From NCBI RefSeq assembly GCF_001713475.1, contig NZ_CP016499.1, forward strand, positions 4,341,501 to 4,405,500: DNA of 64,000 nt. The letters run 5' to 3'. The notes below the pieces were generated by a model, which was given only the letters and a program-made list of their open reading frames with translations, searched no databases and was not told where the DNA came from. Shown piece after piece: positions 28,639 through 37,587 of this stretch; position 1 is the stretch's first letter, and each line of letters begins with the position of its first letter. The translations under genes and the position numbers were made by a program. The stretch is from Agrobacterium sp. RAC06 (GTDB lineage Bacteria; Pseudomonadota; Alphaproteobacteria; Rhizobiales; Rhizobiaceae).

Positions 28639-29538
28639 TCAGACGCGAACCTTTGCGGCATCGCGGGCCAGAGCCTCGGCTGTCGCGCTTCGTCGATACC
28701 ACATGGTGATGAACGACGAGGTGATGACGATGAACAGGCTGTAGAGGATCGGGATGAACAGAACCTCCTGCTGCTGAATACCGGTGAAGGAGAGTGTCAC
28801 GATCAGTGCTGCCAGCGGTCCGTTCTGGATACCGGTTTCAAGGCTGATCGTGCGGGCACGGTTGCTGTCCTGGCGGAGCGCCCTGGCCAGCCAGTAGCCG
28901 AGCAACATGCCCGTCAGGCCGATCCCGACTGCCGCGATATAGACGGGGAAGGGGGTGTCGAGCAGCATCTGGTAATTGCGCGGCACCCAGGAGCCGATCA
29001 GGAAGAAGATGACGACAACGCCGAGCAGCGAGCCGATCATCTCGATCGTGGCGCCGACATTGGCGTTCATCTTGCGCAGGAACATGCCAAGCACGGTCGG
29101 CACAAGCAGCACCACGAGTACCTGAGCGACGTTGCCGGCCGGGATCACATAGTCGCCGCCGAGGCCGGCGAGGCCGCTATAGAAGCTGAGCAGGAAGGGG
29201 ACAGTGACCACGGCAACCAGCGTCGAGACCGTCGTCATCATGATCGAGAGCGCCAGCACGCCCTTGGAGAAATAAGCGAAAATATTGCTGGTGGTGCCGC
29301 CCGGCATGCAGGCGATCAGGATCAGGCCCGCCGCCATGCCGGCCGGCAGGCCGAGGGCGAGTGCCAGGGCATAACCCAGGAAGGGCATGATCAGGTATTG
29401 GCTGAACAGCCCGACCAGAATGCCCTTGGGCTTGCGAAAGGCGATGAAGAAGTCGCGCCAGGTCATGGAGGCGCCCATGCCGAGCATGATCACCATCATC
29501 ATGATGCCGAGAAGGGTGGTTTCAAGTTCCGTCAACAT
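28639..29538 (-). CDS. BASS-family (bile acid:sodium symporter-like) transporter
   Basis: This 299-residue protein has nine or ten hydrophobic helices and the BASS hallmarks MPGGTTSNIFAYFSKG (broken helix near residues 98-113) and SLETGIQNGPLAALIV (near 231-246). Members couple sodium to import of organic anions such as pantothenate, pyruvate or sterol-like acids; the substrate here is unknown. It follows the acyl-CoA synthetase gene by 12 bp on the same strand, so a carboxylic acid that is then activated to its CoA thioester is a reasonable guess. Confidence 0.9.
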   Translation of the reverse strand: MLTELETTLLGIMMMVIMLGMGASMTWRDFFIAFRKPKGILVGLFSQYLIMPFLGYALALALGLPAGMAAGLILIACMPGGTTSNIFAYFSKGVLALSIMMTTVSTLVAVVTVPFLLSFYSGLAGLGGDYVIPAGNVAQVLVVLLVPTVLGMFLRKMNANVGATIEMIGSLLGVVVIFFLIGSWVPRNYQMLLDTPFPVYIAAVGIGLTGMLLGYWLARALRQDSNRARTISLETGIQNGPLAALIVTLSFTGIQQQEVLFIPILYSLFIVITSSFITMWYRRSATAEALARDAAKVRV

Positions 29539-29550
29539 GCTGTCTGCCCC

Positions 29551-31287
29551 TCACTTCTTGAATTCGCTCTGCACTTCGGCCTTGAGATCCTTGCGCAGGA
29601 TCTTGCCGATCGGCGTCTTTGGCAGCGTGTCCCGGAAGACGATGGATTTCGGCACCTTGTAATCGCTGAGCAGGGTCTTGCAGTGGCTGCGGATCGCCTC
29701 CTCTGTGAGCTCGCCGTCGTGATCCGGGTTCTTGACGACATAGGCCCGGACGGCTTCGCCGGTCTTGGTGTCGGGAATGGCGACGACGGCGGCCTCGAGG
29801 ACCGCATCCATCTTGGCGAGCGCGTCCTCCACCTCGTTGGGGTAGACGTTGAAGCCGGAGACGAGGACCAGATCCTTCTTGCGATCAACGATCTTCAGGA
29901 AGCCCTCGTCGTCCATGACGGCGATGTCGCCAGTCGCGAACCAGCCATTCTGGAGCGCCGTCGCCGTTTCGTCCGGACGTTGCCAGTAGCCGAGCATGAC
30001 CTGGCGGCCGCGAACCAGAAGTTCACCCGGCTCGCCTGATGAAACGAGCTTGCCGTCGCCATCCACCAGAATGACGTCACAGCCTGGTACAGGAATGCCG
30101 ATGCTGCCGGATTTGGCACGATCATCGAGGGGATTGAAGCTGACCAGCGGCGAGGTTTCGCTGAGCCCGTAGCCTTCGGCGATGGGGGTCCCCGTCATCA
30201 CCCGCCAGCGGGTTGCGACTGCCTCATGCAGCGCCGTGCCACCGGCGATCGCTGCGCGCAACTTCCTGGGAGGGTAGGCTGCGAACCATTCTTCGTTCAT
30301 CAGGCCGTTGAACAGCGTGTTGACGCCGGTGATCCAAGTGATCGGATAGTTTTCGATCGCCCGCTGCAGGTTCTGTACCGGGCGGGGCGAGGGGATCAGA
30401 ATGTTGCGTGCGCCTAGTTCGAAGAAGGTCATCAGGTTCGCGGTGAAGGCGAAGATGTGATAGAGCGGAAGCGCCGTCAGCACCTGATCTTCGCGGGCCA
30501 TCACGCCGCCCGATACCGCGCGCACCTGGTCGAGATTGGTCAGGATATTGCCATGGGTGAGCATGGCGCCCTTGGCGACGCCGGTGGTGCCTCCCGTATA
30601 TTGCAGCAGGGCGAGGTCGTCGGGGCCCGACGCGGCCCACATGGCTTTCACGTCTGCGCCGTGAATCCGGCCCTTGGCGAGCGCTTCCTTGATCCGCAAA
30701 ACGGGAACGCCGATGTTCGGGATAGGCGGGAGAACCTTGTTCCAGACCTTCTGGACACCTCGAATGATGATCTCGGGTAGCTTGGGGAAGAATTCCGGCA
30801 CGCCGGCGAGAACCACGGTCTTGATACCCGTCTTCGGCACGACTTCCGACAGCTTGTCGGCGAACATGTCGACGATCACCAGCGCCTTGGCCCCGGAATC
30901 GTTGAACTGATGGATCATTTCGCTCGGCGTGTAGAGCGGGTTGGTGTTGACCAGAATGCAGCCAGCCTTGAACACACCGAAGGCGACCACGGGATAGGGC
31001 AGGCCGTTCGGCAGTTGCACTGCGACCCGGTCGCCGGCGCGCAAGCCGCAATCGTGGTGCAGGAAGGCCGCGAAGGCATCCGACATCTCGCCGACCTGGT
31101 CATAGGTCAGGCTGCCATTCATGCCGTTCGGTACAACGCAGGTGAAAGCCTTGCGCGGGCCGTTCTCGGCGCAGGACCGATCCACCAGTTCGGCGATGCT
31201 GCGGTAGCGCAAATCGCCCAGTTCCTGCGGGATACCTGTGCCGTAAGCCGCCAGCCACGGTCGTGGCGGCGTGAAAATGTGTTCCAT
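29551..31287 (-). CDS. Long-chain fatty acid-CoA ligase (FadD-like)
   Basis: The 578-residue adenylate-forming enzyme activates a carboxylate to an acyl-CoA. It has the P-loop YTGGTTGVAKGAMLTH, the A5 motif GYGLSETSP, the A7/A8 region WFATGDIAVMDDEGFLKIVDRKKDLVLVSGFNVYP, and the catalytic lysine region LPKTPIGKILRKDL. The start MEHIFTPPRPW has GGGGGAGA upstream; the longer frame to 31341 lacks support. Chain length cannot be told from the sequence. It forms an operon with the BASS transporter, whose substrate it may activate. Confidence 0.9.
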   Translation of the reverse strand: MEHIFTPPRPWLAAYGTGIPQELGDLRYRSIAELVDRSCAENGPRKAFTCVVPNGMNGSLTYDQVGEMSDAFAAFLHHDCGLRAGDRVAVQLPNGLPYPVVAFGVFKAGCILVNTNPLYTPSEMIHQFNDSGAKALVIVDMFADKLSEVVPKTGIKTVVLAGVPEFFPKLPEIIIRGVQKVWNKVLPPIPNIGVPVLRIKEALAKGRIHGADVKAMWAASGPDDLALLQYTGGTTGVAKGAMLTHGNILTNLDQVRAVSGGVMAREDQVLTALPLYHIFAFTANLMTFFELGARNILIPSPRPVQNLQRAIENYPITWITGVNTLFNGLMNEEWFAAYPPRKLRAAIAGGTALHEAVATRWRVMTGTPIAEGYGLSETSPLVSFNPLDDRAKSGSIGIPVPGCDVILVDGDGKLVSSGEPGELLVRGRQVMLGYWQRPDETATALQNGWFATGDIAVMDDEGFLKIVDRKKDLVLVSGFNVYPNEVEDALAKMDAVLEAAVVAIPDTKTGEAVRAYVVKNPDHDGELTEEAIRSHCKTLLSDYKVPKSIVFRDTLPKTPIGKILRKDLKAEVQSEFKK

Positions 31288-31551
31288 ATCGTCTCCCCCC
31301 GGAGCGCTCTTCGGCGCTTCACTGTTCGGGGCCGGGTGCATATGCGATTCCGGCTCCCTTTAACGTGTCGAGGATGGATTTCTCCTTGGTCAAAGTCCAG
31401 CGTTTTCGGGGGCTTGGCAAAGTAATGGGGCTGGGGAGTGCCGCATGGAACAGGGATTTCCCATCACGTCCGCGTTATTCAGCTGCATGCCGCTGATGAA
31501 GCCATGCTTGAAACTGGCTATGCTGACATACTGCTTGCGGCTTGTGGAAAA

Positions 31552-31628
31552 TGGCGCACCCGACAGGATTCGAACCTGTGACCTTTGGAATCGGAATCCA
31601 ACACTCTATCCAGCTGAGCTACGGGTGC
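31552..31628 (-). tRNA. tRNA-Arg (anticodon CCG)
   Basis: The reverse complement folds as a 77-nt cloverleaf with the acceptor stem GCACCCG/CGGGTGC, a D-arm containing AGCTCAGCTGGATAGAGT, anticodon stem TTGGA/TCCAA with loop TTCCGAT (CCG at positions 34-36), T-arm CACAGGTTCGAATCCTGT, discriminator G and an encoded CCA. CCG reads the arginine codon CGG. Confidence 0.95.
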
Positions 31629-31966
31629 ATCCGAAGGCGATGTGACTCGCCGTTCCAGAAGCGGTCATAGCGCAGTCGCTCGCGCGCATCAATCCGAAAA
31701 AACAGCCGGCGGTTCAGGGCAAATCAAGACGCGTCGGCTTGAAGGCGGGCGAAATGGGCGAATGCCGGTCAAATGCTCGCCCGAGCCTTTGTGACCGAGA
31801 CCAAACCTGGGGGGAATGAACGTTAGACGTTCAAAAACTGCTCGTCTCTCCGTTCCGGAGCCGATTGTGCCCTTGTGGCAACGGCTTAAACGGTTAGTAT
31901 CGTTACAGGAAGGTCGTTGTCGGGGGCAGCGGTCGCCCGAGGGGCAATAATGATAATGGCGGGGAA
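31629..31966. promoter_or_regulatory. Intergenic region upstream of a MarR regulator, with a 17-bp palindrome
   Basis: The 338-bp gap between the tRNA and the MarR gene holds no ORF with protein character. A perfect palindrome TGAACGT-TAG-ACGTTCA at 31817-31833 lies 134 bases upstream of the MarR start and is a plausible operator for that or another dimeric regulator. The rest is unremarkable. Confidence 0.5.
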
Positions 31967-32434
31967 ATGCCTGAAATTACTATGGATGAATTGTTACCCA
32001 ACACGTCTGGTCTAGACTTTTCAGTCATGGACGATGCTGTTGGGTATCGACTGCGGCGTGCGCAGCTTGCCGTCTTTCAGCATTTCAACGAAGCCTTTTC
32101 TTCGAAAGGTCTTCGGCCGACCGATTTTGCAACCCTGCTTCTTCTGACCGACAACCAGGGCGCCAAGCAGAGCGAAGTGGCTGAGGCGCTTGGCATCCAG
32201 CGGGCGAACTTCGTCGCGATTGTCGATGGTCTGGAGAACAAGGGCTATATCGAGCGCCGCAAGTCGGAAACCGACCGTCGGGTGCAGTCGCTCTACATGA
32301 CGCCGGCCGGCGAGGCCTATCTCGAAGAGCTGATGCCGATCTGGATCGATCACGAGCGCTGGGTGCTGGAGCAACTTGGCGGCGTTGCCGAGCGCGATAC
32401 GGTGAACCGTCTCCTCAGGCGCCTCTACGACTGA
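31967..32434 (+). CDS. MarR-family transcriptional regulator
   Basis: This 155-residue winged-helix protein has the MarR core: recognition region QSEVAEALGIQRANFVAIVDGLENKGYIERRKSETDRR (about 68-106) with the wing D-R-R, flanked by N- and C-terminal dimerisation helices. It stands alone and converges on the J-like gene (4-bp gap), so no target is evident beyond itself. The first start, MPEITMDELL, is preceded by GGGGAAAT, a weak site; ATG at 32027 (MDDAVGYRLRR) is an alternative. Ligands of this family are often phenolic or aromatic compounds; none can be assigned. Confidence 0.88.
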   Translation: MPEITMDELLPNTSGLDFSVMDDAVGYRLRRAQLAVFQHFNEAFSSKGLRPTDFATLLLLTDNQGAKQSEVAEALGIQRANFVAIVDGLENKGYIERRKSETDRRVQSLYMTPAGEAYLEELMPIWIDHERWVLEQLGGVAERDTVNRLLRRLYD

Positions 32435-32437
32435 TAG

Positions 32438-32986
32438 TCAGCGTCCAAATCCCAGATCATATCGCTTGATCGCCTCGTCGATCAGGCGATTGGCCATTTT
32501 CATCCGGATTGTTGCCTGTTCGCGGAAATCTGCGGGCAGACGGTCCGGATGATTGTCGCGGGCGAATGCCCGCCTGCGCTCCTGAAGTCGCTCGCGATCG
32601 TCCGATGGCTCGAGGCCGAGATCTTCGACGACCTCCTCGGGAGAAAGCCGATCGAGCCAGACCGGTGGTGGCGGAGGGAGGGTCTCAAGGGGGGCGGCAG
32701 GCGGTTCAGGCTCTGCCGGCGGGATCTCATCAGACATCAGGGACAGATAGGCATCGAGCCTGGGATCTGCGCCCGATTCCGACAGAGAAGGGCCCGGGCC
32801 CTGCTCGGGCGTTTCGGACAGGAAGCTCGTCGACAGGCCGTTGATCCGGAAGGTGGGTTCGTCTGCCGGCGGCTGCTCCTCGGCTTCCGCGTCGAGCCGG
32901 TCAACGACCGACTGGAAGAGCGACTTTCCAAACAGCATGCGTGCCAAGACCTCCGCTGCGGTCACCTCGCCGCGCTTTCTCGGCAC
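32438..32986 (-). CDS. Hypothetical protein with a C-terminal J-domain-like module
   Basis: The 182-residue protein starts with a basic helix (MPRKRGEVTAAEVLARMLFGK), continues through an acidic and proline-rich middle (about 35-108), and ends with a DnaJ-type module: LGLEPSDDRERLQERRRAFARDNHPDRLPADFR and onward, with the essential His-Pro-Asp at 146-148 after a positively charged helix II. Such proteins stimulate Hsp70 ATPase, so it may recruit DnaK to a client held by the N-terminus (inference). Being C-terminal, it differs from classical DnaJ. It converges on the MarR gene. Confidence 0.75.
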   Translation of the reverse strand: MPRKRGEVTAAEVLARMLFGKSLFQSVVDRLDAEAEEQPPADEPTFRINGLSTSFLSETPEQGPGPSLSESGADPRLDAYLSLMSDEIPPAEPEPPAAPLETLPPPPPVWLDRLSPEEVVEDLGLEPSDDRERLQERRRAFARDNHPDRLPADFREQATIRMKMANRLIDEAIKRYDLGFGR

Positions 32987-33050
32987 AAGAGCAGCCCGAC
33001 GTGGTGTGGGGCTTGCGTTGCACGTCAGCAGGAACCCGTCAGAGGAAGGA

Positions 33051-33872
33051 TCAGCTTTGAGACTGGTTCTGGCTCTGCGTCGCCTCGACCATCAGCTTGA
33101 CTGTGAGGTCCTCGCCGGCGAGCCCGATGCGCATGCCGGAGACTGGAGCTGCATCTGCATAAGACAGGCCTGTTGCGATCCGGACGTATCGGGTGTCGGG
33201 GCAGTGGTTGTTGGCGGCGTCGAAACCTACCCAGCCGAGGCCCTGTAGATAGACTTCCGCCCAGGCATGGGTTGCGGTCTGCTCCAGCCGGTCGTCCATC
33301 AGGAGATAGCCTGAGACATAGCGGGCCGGCAGGCTCAAGGCCCGTGCCGCGCCGATGAAGGCATGGGCATGGTCCTGGCAGACGCCGTGGCCGGCTTCCA
33401 GCGCCTGTTCGGCGGTGGTTTCCGTGCCGGTCGATCCGGTTTCATAGGCGATCTGTGCGTTGAGCTTGCCCATCAGGTCATGCATCTTCGCCAGTTCATC
33501 GCCGCCCGACAGGCTGCGCGCAAGCTCGCGGATGAGCTTGCCTGGCTTGGTGAGGGGCGTATCACGCAGATAGAGCCAGAGCGGCACATAGCCCTGATGC
33601 GGGCCGAAGACTCCGGCCCGGTCTTCCGTCTCGACTTCACCCGAAGCGACGATATGAACGCTGTGGCTATCGCCTTCGGTGGAGACGAGGTGCGTGTGGT
33701 TGCCGAACTGATCGTTGAAGCCCGCTTCGACCTTTGCGCCATCGACGACGATGTTCCACGACAGCACTTTCTGGCCCGGGCTATCCTGGGGACTCAGTCG
33801 CAGGCGCTGCAGCGAATACTGAACGGGATCGTCGTAGCGATACTCGGTGGTATGGGTAATCCGGAGACGCAT
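33051..33872 (-). CDS. Transglutaminase-like cysteine protease family protein
   Basis: The 273-residue protein starts with the bacterial transglutaminase N-terminal beta-domain (MRLRITHTTEYRYDDPVQYSLQ) and continues with the transglutaminase core. The triad is visible: Cys in GHGVCQDHAHAF, His in THAWAEVYL and Asp in GFDAANN. Relatives are probably proteases or amidases rather than cross-linkers. It is the last gene of a three-gene operon with the alpha-E and ATP-grasp genes, 14 bp after the former. The ATG at 33872 is chosen to match the conserved MRLRI start. Confidence 0.9.
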   Translation of the reverse strand: MRLRITHTTEYRYDDPVQYSLQRLRLSPQDSPGQKVLSWNIVVDGAKVEAGFNDQFGNHTHLVSTEGDSHSVHIVASGEVETEDRAGVFGPHQGYVPLWLYLRDTPLTKPGKLIRELARSLSGGDELAKMHDLMGKLNAQIAYETGSTGTETTAEQALEAGHGVCQDHAHAFIGAARALSLPARYVSGYLLMDDRLEQTATHAWAEVYLQGLGWVGFDAANNHCPDTRYVRIATGLSYADAAPVSGMRIGLAGEDLTVKLMVEATQSQNQSQS

Positions 33873-33886
33873 GCGCTCAATCCTGC

Positions 33887-34834
33887 TCAACTGTAGAACC
33901 TGTAGCCCTCGGTGATCTCGCTGCCCAGCTTGTTGTTGAGGGCAATGAAATTGTCGAGGAACTCGTGCAGCCCCTGATCCATGATCTGATCGATGCTGGT
34001 CGCCCGAAGAGTTGCAAAGACCGTATCGGCGGTTTCGTGTGCGGCGAGGCGCTCGCCGTAGTCCTTGCCGATGTAGCCGAGATTGGAAACGATCTTCTCG
34101 TAGCAATAGGCAAGCGAGCGCGGCATCTGACCGCTCAGGATCAGGAAGTCGGCGATGTTGCTCGCCTTGTATTCCCCGTCATACACCCACCGATAGGAGC
34201 GATGGGCGGAGACCGAGCGCAGGATCGATTCCCACTGCATGTTGTCGAGCGAGGAGCCGACATGGGTGATCGCCGGCAGGAGCACGTAGTATTTCACATC
34301 GAGGATGCGGCTGGTGTTGTCGGCCCGCTCGATGAAGGTGCCGATGCGAGCGAAGTTGTAGAGCTCGTTTCTCAGCATCGAGCCGTGGAAGGCGCCACGG
34401 ATCAGACCGGCGCGGCGCTTCACGGTGTCGATGACCTCGGGCAGGTCTGCCGACTTCAGCTTGCGGGCGAGCATCTGCTTCAATTCGATCCAGCATTCGT
34501 TGGTGGCTTCCCAGGTCTCACGGGTGAGCGCGGTTCGCACCATGCGGGCATTGTTGCGGCCGGCGTCGATGCAGGACATGACGCTCGACGGGTTGGCTGG
34601 ATCGCGCAGCATGAAGTCGATGGCATCAGAGGCCGTCACCTTGCCGTGCCGTTCGGCAAACAGCGGGCGCACGTCGGCGCTTTTCAGGACGGCGTCCCAA
34701 TCCTCGTCCGAGGCGCCGGATCGGGTGAGCGACATGCGAAGGCCCGCATCAACGAGACGGGCGATGTTTTCGGCTCTCTCGATGTACCGGAACATCCAAA
34801 AGAGGCCGTTGGCAGTTCTTCCGAGCATGACCAT
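33887..34834 (-). CDS. Alpha-E domain protein (DUF403)
   Basis: The 315-residue all-helical protein has the alpha-E landmarks MLGRTANGLFWMFRYIERAENIARLVDAG at the start and later SNLGYIGKDYGERLAAHETAD. The biochemical role is unknown; members nearly always sit with circularly permuted ATP-grasp and transglutaminase genes. The upstream stop and this ATG are one base apart (TGAcATG), indicating translational coupling. The longer in-frame extension upstream overlaps the ATP-grasp gene and is not credible. Confidence 0.9.
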   Translation of the reverse strand: MVMLGRTANGLFWMFRYIERAENIARLVDAGLRMSLTRSGASDEDWDAVLKSADVRPLFAERHGKVTASDAIDFMLRDPANPSSVMSCIDAGRNNARMVRTALTRETWEATNECWIELKQMLARKLKSADLPEVIDTVKRRAGLIRGAFHGSMLRNELYNFARIGTFIERADNTSRILDVKYYVLLPAITHVGSSLDNMQWESILRSVSAHRSYRWVYDGEYKASNIADFLILSGQMPRSLAYCYEKIVSNLGYIGKDYGERLAAHETADTVFATLRATSIDQIMDQGLHEFLDNFIALNNKLGSEITEGYRFYS

Positions 34835-34835
34835 G

Positions 34836-36254
34836 TCAGTCCTCCAGTACCCAGGTGTCCTTGGTGCCGCCGCCCTGGCTGGAATTGACCACCAGCGAAC
34901 CCTGCTTGAGGGCCACACGGGTCAGGCCGCCGGGAATGATCTGCACCTTGTCGGAGACGAGGACATAGGGACGAAGGTCGACGTGGCGGGGCGCGATCCC
35001 CTTGTTGACGAGAATCGGCACCGTCGAGAGCGACAGCGTCGGCTGGGCGATGTAGTTGGAGGGCCGCGCCTTGAGTTTTTCGGCGAAGTCAGCGCGCTCC
35101 TTCTTCGTGGCCGTCGGGCCGACCAGCATGCCATAGCCGCCGGAGCCGTGGACTTCCTTGACCACGAGCTCTTCCAGGTGCTCGAGCACGTATTTCAGGC
35201 TGTCGGCTTCCGAACAGCGCCAGGTCGGCACGTTCTCGAGCAGCGCCTTGCGGCCGGTATAGAATTCGACGATCTCCGGCATGTAGGAATAGATCGCCTT
35301 GTCATCGGAAATGCCGGTGCCCGGCGCATTGGCGATGGTGATGTTGCCGGCGCGGTAGACATCCATGATGCCGGGGATGCCCAGCGCCGAATCGGGGCGG
35401 AAGGTGAGGGGATCGAGGAAGTCGTCGTCGACGCGGCGGTAGAGCACGTCGATCGCCTCGTAGCCCCGCGTGGTGCGCATCTTCACCTTGCCGTCGATGA
35501 CGCGCAGGTCCGAGCCTTCGACCAGTTCGACGCCCATCATGTCGGCGAGGAAGGAGTGTTCGTAATAGGCCGAGTTATAGATGCCGGGCGTCAGTACCGC
35601 GACGCGCGGCTTGCCCTTGCAGCCGGGCGGGGCCAGCGAGGCCAGCGACTGGCGCAGCAGATAGGGATAATCCTCGACACGCTGGACCTTGTTGAGCTGG
35701 AAGAGTTCCGGGAACATCTGCATCATGGTTTCCCGGTTCTCCAGCATGTAGGAGACGCCGGAGGGGGTGCGGGCATTGTCTTCGAGAACGTAGAACTGGT
35801 CCTCGCCTGTTCGCACGATGTCGGTGCCAACGATGTGGGTGTAGACGCCGCCCGGCGGGCGAAAGCCGATCATCTCGGGCAGAAAGGCGACGTTTTTCTC
35901 GATCAGCTCGCGGGGAATGCGGCCGGCCTTGATGATTTCCTGCTTGTGATAGATGTCGTCGAGAAAGGCATTGAGGGCCAGCACGCGCTGTTCGATGCCC
36001 TGGGCGAGCTTGCGCCACTCACGGCCGGAAATGATCCGCGGAATGATGTCGAAGGGTATCAGCTTTTCGGCGCTGTCGGCATGCCCATAGACGGCGAAGG
36101 TGATGCCGGTCTTGCGGAAGATGTTCTCAGCATCTCGCGATTTCGCCAAAAGCCTTGCCGGATCCTGGCTGGAATACCAATCGAAGTAGTTCTGGTACGG
36201 TGCACGCGGATCGTTGTCCGCAGTGATCATTTCATCAAATGCCAATGGCGCCAT
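34836..36254 (-). CDS. Circularly permuted ATP-grasp protein (type 2)
   Basis: This 472-residue member of the permuted ATP-grasp family shows IIPRIISGREWRKLAQGIEQR, a long central segment with YVLEDNARTPSGVSYMLENR and GSGGYGMLVGPTA, and a C-terminal RVALKQGSLVVNSSQGGGTKDTW. Comparative genomics has linked this family with alpha-E and transglutaminase proteins in a proposed peptide or amide-ligation system of unknown product. It is the first gene of that operon here. The catalytic assignment as an amide ligase is family inference only. Confidence 0.9.
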   Translation of the reverse strand: MAPLAFDEMITADNDPRAPYQNYFDWYSSQDPARLLAKSRDAENIFRKTGITFAVYGHADSAEKLIPFDIIPRIISGREWRKLAQGIEQRVLALNAFLDDIYHKQEIIKAGRIPRELIEKNVAFLPEMIGFRPPGGVYTHIVGTDIVRTGEDQFYVLEDNARTPSGVSYMLENRETMMQMFPELFQLNKVQRVEDYPYLLRQSLASLAPPGCKGKPRVAVLTPGIYNSAYYEHSFLADMMGVELVEGSDLRVIDGKVKMRTTRGYEAIDVLYRRVDDDFLDPLTFRPDSALGIPGIMDVYRAGNITIANAPGTGISDDKAIYSYMPEIVEFYTGRKALLENVPTWRCSEADSLKYVLEHLEELVVKEVHGSGGYGMLVGPTATKKERADFAEKLKARPSNYIAQPTLSLSTVPILVNKGIAPRHVDLRPYVLVSDKVQIIPGGLTRVALKQGSLVVNSSQGGGTKDTWVLED

Positions 36255-36626
36255 CCCCTTTTTTGTTCATTTGAATACAACCAATTGGGCAATGCAAGCT
36301 GGATCACTGGCTTCGGTCGCAGAATTGCAGTCTGCCGAATGTGATTGAAATCAGAGCATTCGCGCAAACTCTGTGCAGAGTGATAGATGTTTTGCAGTTC
36401 CAGACGGCTCTACTCCCGCGTGATTTGGCATCTTCTGAAATTCGGCAAGCGTAACCTGGTCGCGATTGCTGAAAAAATGAGCAGATGAGCCTGCGAGATT
36501 TTTTGCGGCATGCTTGAATGGAGTTGACGGCAGCCTGCATGAAAACTCTTTTGACCGCCGCCCGGTGCCGCAGTATCGAAGCTTGCTGCCGGCTGCTGCG
36601 ATCCGGTCCATGAAAGACAGTTCTCC
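36255..36626. other. Divergent intergenic region, 372 bp, no gene seen
   Basis: It lies between the ATP-grasp operon (minus) and a DMT transporter (plus), so it must hold both promoters. The part near 36250-36300 is AT-richer. Minus-strand ORFs running through 36304-36694 have no protein character. I find no strong palindrome. Confidence 0.5.
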
Positions 36627-37523
36627 ATGACCCTTGCCCGGCTTGCGCCCGTCCTCTTCGTTCTCTTGTGGTCGACCGGCTGGATCTCGGCCAAATACGC
36701 GACGTTCTTCGCGGATCCGCTGACCTTCCTCGTGGTGCGCTACGGGACGGCCGTCGTCCTCTTCTATGTCGTCTGTCGGCTGGGCGGCGTTTCCTGGCCG
36801 AAGCAGAGATCCGGGTGGCTGCATGCCATCGTATCCGGCATGTTTTTGCACGGGCTTTATCTCGGCATGGTCTGGTGGGCGATCGGGCAGGGAGTGCCGG
36901 CCGCCTTGTCCGGAATCATCGCAGGGCTGCAGCCGTTGATGACCGGGATTGCCGCGGCCTATCTGATCGGGGAAAATCTCAATAGCGGACAGCGGGTCGG
37001 TCTCGTCATCGGCTTCCTTGGTGTGGCAATCGCCGTGCTGCCGAAGGTGTTGATCATCGATGCCACGAGCATTCCGGCTTATGCGGTTGCGGTGAACGTG
37101 CTGGCTATGGCCTGCGTGACCGCCGGCACGCTCTACCAGAAACGTTTCGTCCGCGAGGGCGATCTGAGGGCTGTTGCGACGCTGCAATATGTCGGTGCGC
37201 TGATCGTCACCATTCCGGCGGCCGTCGCTCTGGAAAACCTACGAGTCGACTGGAGCCTCGGTTTCTTCGCTACGCTCGCCTGGTCAGTGGTCGGCATCTC
37301 GATGGGGGCGGTAGCGCTGCTGCTCTACCTCATCCGCCGCGGGGACGTGTCGAAGGCGGCGTCGCTCATCTATCTCGTGCCGCCGCTCGCGGCGCTCGAA
37401 GCGGCGATCGCCTTTGGCGAAGAGCTCACCGTGCCGATGATGGTCGGCACCTGCGTCGTCATGGTCGGGGTCTATCTGATCAACCGCAAGAGTGCGGTCG
37501 AGCCGATCATCGTCAAAGACTGA
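36627..37523 (+). CDS. EamA/DMT-family transporter
   Basis: This 298-residue, ten-helix protein consists of two EamA repeats: first half LFVLLWSTGWISAKYA to QPLMTGIAAAYLIGENL, second half VNVLAMACVTAGTLYQKRF to LVPPLAALEAAIAFGEEL. It is the second DMT gene of the window and is not closely similar to the one at 4765-5748. Substrate unknown; family members export amino acids and small metabolites. It ends in a strong hairpin shared with the convergent helicase gene. Confidence 0.9.
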   Translation: MTLARLAPVLFVLLWSTGWISAKYATFFADPLTFLVVRYGTAVVLFYVVCRLGGVSWPKQRSGWLHAIVSGMFLHGLYLGMVWWAIGQGVPAALSGIIAGLQPLMTGIAAAYLIGENLNSGQRVGLVIGFLGVAIAVLPKVLIIDATSIPAYAVAVNVLAMACVTAGTLYQKRFVREGDLRAVATLQYVGALIVTIPAAVALENLRVDWSLGFFATLAWSVVGISMGAVALLLYLIRRGDVSKAASLIYLVPPLAALEAAIAFGEELTVPMMVGTCVVMVGVYLINRKSAVEPIIVKD

Positions 37524-37532
37524 CGCTATGAA

Positions 37533-37560
37533 AAATGGCGCGGTGGGTACCGCGCCATTT
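37533..37560. terminator. Bidirectional hairpin between the DMT transporter and helicase genes
   Basis: AAATGGCGCGGT (37533-37544) pairs perfectly with ACCGCGCCATTT (37549-37560) around GGGT. A-rich on the left and T-rich on the right, it can serve both converging genes; the helicase stop is at 37588. Confidence 0.8.
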
Positions 37561-37587
37561 CAAATTCAAACAGACTCGAGCCGTGGC

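Noticed and set aside
28415..28702. 95-aa minus-strand ORF at the convergent junction
   Set aside because: It reads through two terminators and overlaps the BASS transporter gene end.
36351..37187. 278-aa minus-strand ORF
   Set aside because: It is mostly antisense to the EamA transporter, with no domain and no start signal.
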